DNA of 64,000 nt from Lycocorax pyrrhopterus obiensis (Eukaryota; Chordata; Aves; Passeriformes; Paradisaeidae): contig JACSVZ010000022.1 of assembly GCA_014706295.1 (NCBI GenBank), forward strand, positions 10,620,830 through 10,684,829. The letters run 5' to 3'. The first letter of the stretch is position 1, and each line of letters begins with the position of its first letter. The notes beneath the pieces are model-generated. The model made no database searches. It was given only the letters and a program-made list of their open reading frames with translations, and was not told the DNA's origin. A program made the translations under genes and the position numbers. Shown piece by piece: positions 44,201 through 52,585 of the stretch.

Positions 44201-47200
44201 GAATGACATTGGGTTTCTCCTTCAGCCCTGGGACGAATATTTTGGTGACAGTGGGATCAATGGGTATCATCACACGGGGATCAAACTCGTCCATCATGCA
44301 GATGAAGGTCCGTTCTCTCTCAGCGCGCTTCAGGATGCCCACCACCCTCCCCTGTGGGCGGTGGCTGCTGCTGTCGCCTGTGCTGTTCTGCAGGATTTCC
44401 ACCAGCACCTCGTCCCCAGTGAAGGCTGTCCCACAGTTAACTCTGCCTTTGATCTGGATGTTCATGGCAGGGGAGTCATTGAGGGTGAAGGCAGAAGCTC
44501 TGTCGAACCCTTCTTTAATCAGCTCACACCTCTTGTACATTTTGGGGTGCATATGCAGGTACTGCTGCATCATCTGAGAAGAGAAGCTGACATACTCCCA
44601 CTTGTCTTTCCACTGGTTTGAAGCCTCGGACTTCACATTCAGCAGCCCTTCCTCGGACACTGTCACCAGCATGTTCTTGCTCTCATCTAAGAGCTCCTGG
44701 AGGATGGGATCATCGGCATTCATGTTCTCGCTCTCAGAGCTCGAGGAATCTGTGTCGCTGTCCTCCTCGTCACCCTCCGGGCTCCTGCTCCAGCTCTCCT
44801 TTTCACACGCAGCCTGTTTGATCTGAGCCATTGTCAGGTTCTCTGGGAAGATGCTCCCGTTGTCGATGCACTGCTGGATGAACCGTTTCCACACCTTGCT
44901 GCACTGGCCATGGGAGCACAAGGCCACGGCGTCCCCCACCGCAACCACCAGTGACTGAGCCCGGGTCATGATGGTGTTGAGCACTCTGGCCTCGTTGAAG
45001 AACTCGAGGTGGTGGGAGGCTGAAACATGCAGGCTCTTGCTGGTGTGGACCATGCTGATGATGATGACCCGGAACTCACGCCCTGCACCAGAGTGGACAA
45101 AGGAGAAGTCACTCACAAGAACCCAACAGTGAAGACCCTTCCTGGCTGCCACGTGTCTGCACTGTGTTACATGGCCGTGGACTGATGTAACCTCGCTTGG
45201 CTGAAACATGGGAGTCACCTGATGTGAGTAAAGCATCTCTTGGGGATCGTGAGATCCTCTTTGCGTGAGCCAGGATGGACATCCCAAGGCACCACCACCC
45301 ATACACCGGGGAGGGAAGGACAGCTTGGAGATGGGATAAAGGCAGAGTACTGGAGCAGTGCAGCCATGAGCATCCATGGAGTAGCCCAGCATGCCCAGTG
45401 CCACCAGCAGCCCCTCCTTGCAAACACGGGTAGAATTTGCTGTGAATCCCAAATTCCCTGAGGAACCGAGGGTCTTGCAGGAACAAGAGCAGTGATCATT
45501 TGCAAGGATCCCTCTCCCCTCGGGAAGAGCTCTGCTGATCACACAACAAATAACAACCAACGAGAGGCATCCTAGTGATGTCAGAGCTGGGAAGAGGCTG
45601 CAAAGAAAGGGTGTGGAGATCACAAACACCCCCTGGGGTCAGTTATTCTCACCACGAGGAGTCCCAGCTTCGCAATAAAAAAAAAGATAATGAAAACACA
45701 GATGAGTCATAAACTAAGTCCTTGAGGACAAAACCAGCCGTATCCCTCTCTTGCCATCCAGAGCAGGAGACTCCTCCTCTAGTGAGCTGTTCTGTGATTG
45801 GTACCCACAGGCCATCCTGGTTTCAATTCCCTTCTGTCACTGCCTCTCTCGCTAGTACTTAGGGCTTCACATGATTCACACATATTCAAGTCTCTGTGAT
45901 GGCACTTACAGGCTTTCTACCCTCCTACAAAGCAACATCCATATATTTGAAATGAGTTGATGGGTGCAGATTTAATTCAGTGTGAAATCTTATTCACTCA
46001 GGAAAAGACAAAATCAAAGAACTATCAACCAGAAGGGGATGGAAATCAGCCAGAGGACTTCCAGGCACTCCCTCCTACTCGGTGTTACATGGACTGCGAT
46101 GGTGGCAGAGACACGGAGAGGGCAGGAGAGCTCTGCCTGGCAGCACCTCCCAGAGAGGTATTTTTCCACGATAACAGCCAATATTTTGCATTTTAAAAAG
46201 GAGGAAAATGTAAAGATGTTGGAAACTCCTCTGCTAACATCCCAGTGACTCTTCGCCCTGCCTGTTACACAGTGGCTGTAGTTGCTATGGACCCTTTTGT
46301 CCACCAGCATGACTGCAAAAGCTGTGTATGACTCTCACACAAAAGATCCCAAAATGCATGAGGGACTGTGGCACAAGACACAAACCTGGCAAATTTTCGT
46401 AGTTTTCCACCACCACTTCTTGTAGCTGCTTTCTCCTCAGCTCCTGTCTTATTGTAGCAACCTGGTAAGAAAGAGGCACAACTGAACTCAGCTCAGAAAC
46501 ACCCCCCACCAAATACCAGAGTCCCTCATCCTGCCCAGCTGCAGGTTGCCCAAATTACTTGACAGCAGCCACACATCTGGGCTGACTTCAGCCAGAGCTC
46601 CCACTGCCCTGTCATTAACCTGCCTAGAAGATGCTGATAGAAGTGTTTAACTACACCATCCCACCATCTCTGCTCCAACCACCCAGGACATGCCACCTAA
46701 ATGGAGATTGCCTCAAAAAAACACTGAAGGCACGTGAGACCCCAGATTTCCTATTTTTACTTGCACAAATAATCATAAATAGATTAAAAGGTCTTTCTTA
46801 GGGAGTGTTTAGTCAGCAGTGAAGGCATAGCCCCCTCAGGTGGAATGCAGGATTCCCCTACGCACCTGCATCCCATGGGAGACCACACAGATCTTCTTCA
46901 GATCCTGGACACCCCACTCATCTGGCCACCTCTGATAGATCTCCTTCACTTTCTCAATCACTTGTATTACCTCAGAGACGTTTTGCCAAGAAATTGTGGA
47001 GATATCCCTTTCAGCCACGCCAGCCACATGGCAGAACACGAGGGGATAAATTTCTGGATGGGGTGGGATGTTCCCACTGGCTTGGATAGCAGTGCCATTG
47101 CCGATGTAGAAGTGCTTGGAGACAAACTCGATGATGCCGGCGGTGGAACGATAATTCTCATTGAAGATGATCCTGCTCTTCTTGGCCACCTCATGATGCT

Positions 47201-50200
47201 CCCTCTGGTAGAACTGAAAGAGCCGGTTCAAGAGGGTGTGATCAGCAGATTGCCCACCCCCAACAGAGAACAGCTTTGGAGTTATCTGCATGTGGTCCCC
47301 AGCCAGGACAATGCGGGTCTCAAAAGTGGCATAGGAGAGCGGAACCAAAGCTTCGCACTCCAGCATCTGCGCGGCCTCGTCGATCATGATGTGGGTGAAG
47401 TAGCCTTGGGGGACCTTCAGGTCCTTGGATAGCATGGAGGTGGTGATAATGATGTGGTGCTTGTCGATCTCGGCCTGTGTGGGGAGGCGGAAGGAGCGCT
47501 GGTCTGGTGAGAGGCAGCAGTACATCTGGATGATGGGGTCCGTCGCGTTGACGGACCGGTCGGGGGAGATGATCCGCAGGGGAACAGCCCATGGATGCCC
47601 CATGGTCACGTAGTTGTGAAAATACTCCCGGATGTAAATGTCAGCAGCGCTGGAGGGGAAAAAAAGAAAAGCATCAAGGAATTGTTGGTGCTATTCCTAA
47701 ATTCTGTGGCACAAAGTTCTCTCTCATCATTCCCCAACACACATCCAGTTTCTCTCCTGGCTCTGGTGACACCACACATGTCACAGCAGATATTCACAAT
47801 CGCCCAAAGGAACTGGTGTCTACCAATTGCCAGCCTCTTTCCAGAGTATGGTTTAAAACAGGAACTGGTACTTGAGACTAGGACATCTCTTGACACTCTT
47901 ATGGAAAAATGTGATGCGCCCAACAAAACCTGTGGCCCTGATGCTGTCCAGGGCCAAGTGAGGAGCTCTCCTCTGACAGCAAAGCATCCCCATCCCCAGG
48001 TGAGACAAGACCTGCAGGAGAAGCTTCCGTGCAAGCAAACAGCCTGGAATGGGCTAAGATTAGCAGTCACCATCTATTATGCATTAAAAACTGAGGCAGT
48101 AACAGCCTGCAGGATTGGATGTGGACACTCTTTTCAGCGTAACTGCTCTAATTTTAACAGTCTTGGCCTGGTTTCTCTGAAGGCAGATCCAATGGCATTC
48201 ATACCAGATCTGCATTTTCTCTTCCCCGAACTCTCCCTGGAAAAGTCAATAGATTGGCACATGAACAGAGCCCAACAGTCTTCAAGGGCAACTAGAGCAC
48301 AATATTATCCCAGCATGGTCGGGCAGCAGCTGTCTACTTCTTGCAGTACACAGAAAAGGCTGGAGAAAACTGTCTCTCCAGCCCCATTCCCATTTTCTAA
48401 TGGGGCAGAAATATGTTAAATGTTCAAGGCCAGGTTGGACAGGGCTTGGAGTAACCTTATCTTGGGGAAGGGTCTGGAACAAGATGTAATGTCCTTTCCA
48501 ACCCAAGTCATTCAGGGATTCTATGATTCTGCATTGCCTCTTCCACAAAGACTTCCACCCATGCCAGGTTTCTTCCTAGCAGGAACTAGAGCAGTTTAAG
48601 ACAAATTCAATAAAAACTAATTTATTTAAACAAGCAATTGAAGTGCACACTGAGAAAAGGGCAGCTCGGCTCTGGCTCATACACCCTGGCTACCCTTCAT
48701 CCCCTCAGCAAGCAATGCACCAGCTTGCCCACAGTTCTTGTTGCCTCTTCCCTGCTAACCTGTTCGTGTGAGTGCAGATCAGCACCCGTGTGTTGGGCTG
48801 CTTGAGGATCTCCAAGGTGGCCATGGCCAAGGTGAACGTCTTCCCTGTGCCGAAAGGCCCATAGATGAGCAGCGGTGGGACCTGCCGTCTGGTGGTCGGC
48901 TGGCCCGTGATGAAGGAGATGGCTTGTTTCTGCTTGCTATTTCCTTTCTGTGGGGACCCAGGAGAGTAGGGGATGGAGCAACCGGCAACATCTGGCAGGA
49001 CCAGCTTCTCATCCAACAGGCGGTCCACAGCCTGGTGCCACTGCCGGAACAGCAGCTGGTCGATTTGGAACTGGATCTCCACCTTGTGGGAGGTGTTTGC
49101 CTTGAAGTTCAGCTCCGAGCAGCACCTGCTTGGTATCTGTAACCATATGGTCTTCTCCGTGGTGGCTTTATGCTCCACAAAAACTTCATAAACCCGATTG
49201 TCCACAGGTGGGTCAAGCGCCAGGAAGGCGGTGGGCACAGACCTGCTCAGCAGGTACCCCTCGTCCGTGTCCGGCGAGAGGTTGTAAGGGGTAGGCACTT
49301 CAGCAAACAGCTCCCCAGAGAGAGCAAACTTCGCCCCCATGGAGAGGCTCTGCAGCATGGGGGTCAGCGAGATGAGCACACGCAGGTTGAGTCTGAAAGG
49401 AGGAAACACCCGAATGAAGAGCAGAGAAAGGATCTGTCAGTTCCCGAGCCCTCCCCAGCAGAGAGGGGATTGCCACCTACACCCAGAGAGGGTCTGCCAG
49501 CCCCCACAAGCACAAACAGACAGAAACCATGCTCTAGCTAATCCAAGGCCACAGGATGAGACCCAGCAAGCCATCCTTCTTGGCAAGTTTCCAATTTTCT
49601 GCGAAGGCACCACAAGACCCAACCCAGAATGGACAGAAGACCCCAGGAGCAGCATGGTCCCAAGGGCTAGCAACAGGCTTGTGGTGCCCAGTGAGAGGGA
49701 ATCCCAAAAGGGTTCACTCCTGGCACTTACTTGGCAATTAGAGCCTGCTCAGCTTCTTCCTCACGGAAGAGGAAGCTGTGCATTCTCTCCCGATAGTTGA
49801 GCCGGGTGATGGGAACAACTGCACTACTCTCACTTTGGCAATCCAGTGCCAGAGCAGGAGGTTTGTACTTGGCCAGCAGATCCACATCTTCACCAGTCTT
49901 TGGCATGCTGGGAACGATGATCCGGTTACCCCGATCCCACCGCACGAAGTTGACGGGGCGGCTGCTCTCCCTGGTGCTGGGGGCGTGCAGGGGGGTCTCC
50001 CGCCGGCCCACCTTCACCTTGATCTTCTGCATGAGGACGGGGCGCTTGCCGAAGTCGAAGACCACCCACTGCTCGAAGATGCCCAGGGTGCAGCACTCCA
50101 TGCTGACCTCCACCAGCGCAGTGTGGGGCGAGGAGGACACGGTGGCCACGTGCTCCCCACAAATGTACTGGAGGCCCCGGGAAAGCCCGTTCCCCGAGAA

Positions 50201-52585
50201 GTAGAAGTTGACTCCAGGCTCCCGCTTCAGCAGGGCCACGTGCTGCAGATGCATCTGCCATTGAGGAGAAGACAGGGACACAGTGAGGGCAGCCCATGGG
50301 AAGAGCCCAGCAGCTGGTGAGGTGTTCCAGCAGCATTTCCCAGAAAAAGCTGCTAGAGGAACCAAACACTCTGTCAGTCTCACCACAGCTTATTCCTCAT
50401 ACAACCCCACAGCAATTACTTTAGGGTCTCAGAGAACCTCAGGTTTCAGTTTAACATCAACCAGTGTGCAGTAAATAGGAAATCTACTTTGGAGAGGACA
50501 GGCTTTTGCCCCCAACATCCACAAAATCCTGGGTAGGAAAGTAGCTGAATGCTGTTATTTGTGATGATACAGGGGAGGTGTTGAGAGCAGTCAGGTCTGC
50601 CCCAGGACCACTGCACAAGACAGGAGACACAGTGACTTCACCCCCTGCACACAGCCCCAGTGCAGGAATCACGTGAGCAACTCCTGAATATCCAACACAA
50701 GTCCTCATTTAAACATGCCCAAATCCCTGTCCTTCTTCCCCCTTGCAGAAATAGTAACTAAAAAAAACCCCAACTAAACAAAACCCTCCAAAGGACTAAG
50801 CTTACTTGAGAGTGGACCTTGAACTTCCACTGGTATTTCTTCTTCCTGTCCTCCAGCTGCACATGCAGAGGCTGCTCACACACAACCTGGACGCCCTCGA
50901 CGTGCTCAGCCATCTGTGGGGAGGCACGAGAGGAGAGGGACTGAAAGCAGAGTCCCAGGGACACACCTCAGAGCCCTCCACGGTGCCATCTTCATCCTTG
51001 CTATTACGCTATATCCTCCCAAGAGGGATCAAGCGTACATCCTCATAATCCATCCTCACCCACCGCTGCGCCAGGTCCCCATGCAGCAGCCTTGGGAAGC
51101 CAGAGGACCCATGGCACAGCTCGGGTACCCTGAGCAGGCTCTCAGGTTGCTGTCTCCAAAGAGGTGAAGGAAGGAGGATGCCACATCCCTTTTTGCATCC
51201 CCATTAGGAAGGTGACCAGTGGGCTCCATTCCCAAGCTCTCACACCAGAGGATTCCTGTGATGTGCTGCACCAAAGCGCTCCCACCCTGTGCCCGCCACT
51301 CACAATTAACACCTCGTTGGAGCACATCCGATACTCAGCAATGAGCCGGTCCTGGTAGGACAAGAGCCCATCCTTCAGGGCTTGCTTCTTTTTCTTCACG
51401 GAAACCTTCACCCTCTGGATCCACTCCTGCAGTTCCTCTTTGGAATGAGCCTTGGTGCAGCTGTCGCCCATTTCACACACATCCGCTCTGTCGGGAGAGA
51501 GGTGTTCCAGGTGCCACCCGTGCCCGGTGGCATGGGGATCCTCAGGGAGCTGGCAGCTGCCCTCCTCCCTGTTGGATGTCTTACCTGCTACACAGTGAGA
51601 ACTTGGTCAGCCCGAGCGGCGGTGCGCGGTGGACCCACTGCATGGAGCTGTCGGCCGAGAGCATGTGCACGTGCTCGATGGAGGAGCAGTGGTTCTCAAA
51701 GCTCTCCTGCGAGCTGACGGTCACCACGCAGATGCGGCAGTAGAATTGCACGGGCGTGGGCGCCGCAGGCTCGCCATTGGTGCTGCCGGTGCCCACAGGT
51801 GGGAGCAGCTCGGAGCGCTGCAATCCCTGCTCCCTCTCAGCCTCCCAGACGGCCATCTCCACGTCACTGTGGGCATAGTGGCAGCGCTGCAGGCCGTTCC
51901 TGCAGTGCCGGCCCTGGGACATGAACCAGCAGTAGCTGAGGGTCTTGATGAACTCGGGGCAGGGCCGGATGGCCGTGTACTGCTGCTTCTTCTGGCTATC
52001 CAGCATCACATGCACCAGGAGTGGGTCCCAGGTGCGGTGGGACTCGCAGAGCCGCCCGCGGCCGCCCACCGTGATGCGCTGGGGACAGCCGAAAAAGCAA
52101 CGCTTGCAGATGTCCTGGAAGCACCCCCCGAACTCGCTGATGATCTCACTGGCAGCACTGGCAGTGGTGTGGGGGGCAGCGGCAGGGTGGCCCCCCAGCT
52201 GCGCCTGCAGCACCGCCGCCTTCAGCCAGCGCCGCTCCAGCTGGTGTTCCCTCTCGAAGTTCCAGACCATGGCCTCCTCCGCGCTCCAGGCGAAGGTGCA
52301 CTGGTTCTTGTGCCTGCTGCAGCCCAGCCCCACCACGTAGTACCTGCAGACGGCGTAGCGCGCCGGGTTGGGGAAGCCAGGCCGCCGGGACACTTTCCTC
52401 CATGCCGTGCTCCAGCGGCTGCGGCAGCGCGCCAGCAGGATCTCATACATGCACTTGTGCTCCACCTCCCGCGGGTGGTAGGTGATCTCGTTCTCCTTCA
52501 CGCTGCACTTGGAGCAGACCAGGAGCAGCTCCAGCTGCTGCTGCAGGCTGCTCAGTGGCACCTTCGGGCCGTTGGCTGTCGGCAT
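35094..52585 (-). CDS. HELZ2: HELZ2 whole coding region (19 exons, 2821 aa)
   Basis: Nineteen coding exons on the minus strand join with intact phase at every GT-AG junction, giving 8463 coding bases plus a TGA. Human HELZ2 is similar in length (2896 aa from memory). Order: five zinc-finger-like segments (1-350), first UPF1-like SF1 helicase (Walker A GPFGTGKT 784-791, DEAA 907-910, TRAQ about 1142-1145), acidic linker (about 1207-1230), RNB exoribonuclease module (Asp1506, 1512, 1514, 1515; SSPIRRY 1834-1840), then a second SF1 helicase (GPPGTGKT 2344-2351, DECA 2532-2535, YRMH 2597-2600). HELZ2 (PRIC285, PDIP1) is an interferon-induced nuclear-receptor (PPAR) coactivator with helicase and 3'-5' RNase activity. 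All key catalytic residues are retained. Start: first ATG of the frame, followed by MPTANG. Confidence 0.94.
35688..35855 (-). CDS. HELZ2: HELZ2 coding exon 18 (helicase 2 motif VI)
   Basis: Residues 2725-2780. Encodes GSEWRYVILSTVRSCP and the motif VI sequence NVGITRAQEGLCIIG with its arginine finger in TRAQ. The donor CATAG|GTTGGT is weak but in phase. Confidence 0.93.
36043..36200 (-). mobile_element. CR1 LINE 3' fragment in HELZ2 intron 17
   Basis: It starts with the reversed octamer tail ATACAGAATCACAGAATCAC and GAATGGTTTTGTTTGGAAGG, then becomes too diverged to follow. Antisense to the + strand and therefore in the sense orientation of HELZ2. Confidence 0.8.
36360..36516 (-). CDS. HELZ2: HELZ2 coding exon 17
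   Basis: Residues 2673-2724. Contains IAILSPYSAQVSEIN, the RecA2 strand that normally follows motif IV, and VTVCTIMKSQG, the motif V position. Confidence 0.93.
36779..36997 (-). CDS. HELZ2: HELZ2 coding exon 16
   Basis: Residues 2600-2672, 73 whole codons. Opens with HKSICEFPS, completing YRMH, and continues through RecA2 (IFGHIEGKEHS, NSKANLEE). The donor is GCG|GTGAGC. Confidence 0.93.
37239..37373 (-). CDS. HELZ2: HELZ2 coding exon 15 (helicase 2 motifs III and IV)
   Basis: Residues 2555-2599, 45 whole codons. Begins VVLLGDHKQLRPVV (motif III) and ends LDTQYRM, the start of the YRMH motif completed in the next exon. Confidence 0.94.
37580..37975 (-). mobile_element. CR1 LINE 3' fragment in HELZ2 intron 14
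   Basis: About 395 bases, the longest CR1 copy here. It runs from TAGAATCACAGAATGGTTTG through CCATGGGCAGGGACACCTTC and CTAACCCTGCCCTCTGTCAG to GGTTGAACAACCCCCACTAC. No coding capacity remains. Confidence 0.92.
38167..38362 (-). CDS. HELZ2: HELZ2 coding exon 14 (helicase 2 Walker B)
   Basis: Residues 2489-2554. Contains VILCTCSVASAS and the Walker B IIIDECAMS (Asp2532, Glu2533). DECA in place of DEAA is the variant typical of this second helicase core. Confidence 0.94.
38787..38903 (-). CDS. HELZ2: HELZ2 coding exon 13
   Basis: Residues 2450-2488. Encodes SEIILHHRIRRAPSKFW and a charged tail rich in Glu and Lys. Acceptor TATTCAG, donor GGA|GTGAGT, phase 2 on both sides. Confidence 0.9.
39383..39524 (-). 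CDS. HELZ2: HELZ2 coding exon 12
   Basis: Residues 2403-2449. Encodes a segment starting EMLMKMKNLKPLRVYG, a basic stretch within RecA1 of helicase 2. Acceptor TTCTCCAG, donor CTCAG|GTAGGA. Confidence 0.9.
39743..39910 (-). CDS. HELZ2: HELZ2 coding exon 11 (helicase 2 P-loop end)
   Basis: Residues 2347-2402. It begins with GTGKT, completing Walker A of helicase 2 (2344-2351), and ends with the motif Ia-like YCGPSNKSVDVVA. Confidence 0.93.
40151..40282 (-). CDS. HELZ2: HELZ2 coding exon 10 (helicase 2 Q motif and P-loop start)
   Basis: Residues 2303-2346. It contains the Q-motif-like LNKSQNQGV and the first half of the second P-loop, IQGPPG. The P-loop is split by the intron between GPP-G and TGKT. 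Confidence 0.93.
40660..40745 (-). CDS. HELZ2: HELZ2 coding exon 9
   Basis: Residues 2274-2302, 86 bases. It encodes RKEKALWRLRYASDLAKSIA after the RNB region and joins in phase 2 upstream and phase 1 downstream (AAAAAG|GTAAAT). Confidence 0.88.
41572..45082 (-). CDS. HELZ2: HELZ2 coding exon 8 (3.5 kb; helicase 1 end and RNB domain)
   Basis: Residues 1104-2273, one exon of 3511 bases. It begins with helicase 1 motif VI (NTIMTRAQSLVVAVGD, 1139-1154), then a Ser/Asp/Glu linker and OB-fold-like sequence. The RNB nuclease follows: TIDPQGARDLDDA with Asp1506, 1512, 1514 and 1515, spaced exactly like Asp201/207/209/210 of E. coli RNase II, and later SSPIRRYVD (1834-1842). The retained residues predict 3'-5' exoribonuclease activity. 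The frame stays open 547 bases upstream of the acceptor, but the splice GTGCAG|GGCGTG and phase define the exon. The donor is CCAGACAT|GTAAGT. Confidence 0.95.
45083..46385 (-). other. HELZ2: HELZ2 intron 7
   Basis: A 1.3-kb intron. The exon 8 frame stays open for 547 bases into it, but this stretch has no family resemblance and the exon 7/8 junction is in phase, so it is read-through. No other feature is seen. Confidence 0.8.
46386..46461 (-). CDS. HELZ2: HELZ2 coding exon 7
   Basis: Residues 1079-1103 plus one base, a 76-base exon. It leads with VATIRQELRRKQ into VENYENLPG, the position of helicase motif V, and joins exon 8 (REFRVI) in phase 1. Confidence 0.9.
46866..47649 (-). CDS. HELZ2: HELZ2 coding exon 6 (helicase 1 DEAA and motif III)
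   Basis: Residues 817-1078. It holds Walker B MIDEAAQ (Asp907, Glu908), motif III LAGDHMQ and motif IV-like NENYRST, followed by RecA2 sequence. These are diagnostic of the UPF1-like SF1 helicases. Confidence 0.94.
47650..48759 (-). other. HELZ2: HELZ2 intron 5
   Basis: A 1.1-kb intron containing one CR1 fragment (48418-48535) and no recognisable exon. Confidence 0.85.
48418..48535 (+). mobile_element. CR1 LINE 3' fragment in HELZ2 intron 5
   Basis: Sense CR1 terminus: TTCAAGGCCAGGTTGGACAG, GGCTTGGAGTAACC and TCCTTTCCAACCCAAGTCAT, ending GGGATTCTATGATTCTGC. It is oriented opposite to HELZ2. Confidence 0.88.
48760..49392 (-). CDS. HELZ2: HELZ2 coding exon 5 (helicase 1 Walker A)
   Basis: Residues 606-816. 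Near the end is the nucleotide-binding P-loop GPFGTGKT (784-791) followed by motif Ia-like LICTHTN. Donor AACAG|GTTAGC is a slightly weak 5' splice site, but the phase to exon 6 is exact. Confidence 0.93.
49731..50254 (-). CDS. HELZ2: HELZ2 coding exon 4
   Basis: Residues 432-605, phase 0 to phase 2 (AATGGCAG|ATG and GCCAA|GTAAGT). It encodes the beta-rich domain preceding helicase 1, including FEQWVVFDFG and a segment of the form NYRERMHSFLFREE, an arrangement shared with HELZ and MOV10-type helicases. Confidence 0.92.
50806..50913 (-). CDS. HELZ2: HELZ2 coding exon 3
   Basis: Residues 396-431, phase 0 on both sides (CCCCACAG|ATG and CAA|GTAAGC). It encodes MAEHVEGVQV and a beta-rich segment ending FKVHSQ, the start of the region that leads into the first helicase. 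Confidence 0.9.
51304..51487 (-). CDS. HELZ2: HELZ2 coding exon 2
   Basis: Residues 334-395. Acceptor CCCGACAG at 51488, donor ATT|GTGAGT. It completes a CCCH finger begun in exon 1 (LCSRADVCEMGDSCTKAHS) and continues into a Lys-rich helical stretch. Confidence 0.92.
51585..52585 (-). CDS. HELZ2: HELZ2 coding exon 1 (zinc-finger array)
   Basis: Residues 1-333, ending in phase 2 at AGCAG|GTAAGA. It holds Cys/His clusters: CSKC...HKC near 30-50, a CCCH-type C-x8-C-x6-C around CRYYVVGLGC, CKRCFFGC...CESH, a CCCH CWFMSQGRHC-x6-C-x3-H, and a C2H2-like YCRIC...H-x5-H. Such fingers bind RNA in the HELZ family. The ATG is preceded by CCGCCAAAG. An acceptor-like CTCAAG lies 12 bases upstream, so the 5' UTR is probably spliced. 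Confidence 0.92.

Noticed and set aside
43674..44621. Long + strand open frame (315 codons), and a similar one at 41961-43085
   Set aside because: Both are antisense shadows of HELZ2 exon 8, whose minus-strand product carries recognisable RNB and helicase motifs.
45083..45629. Upstream 547-base extension of the HELZ2 exon 8 open frame
   Set aside because: Exon 7 joins exon 8 exactly in phase at 45082, and the extension has no family resemblance; it is intron read-through.
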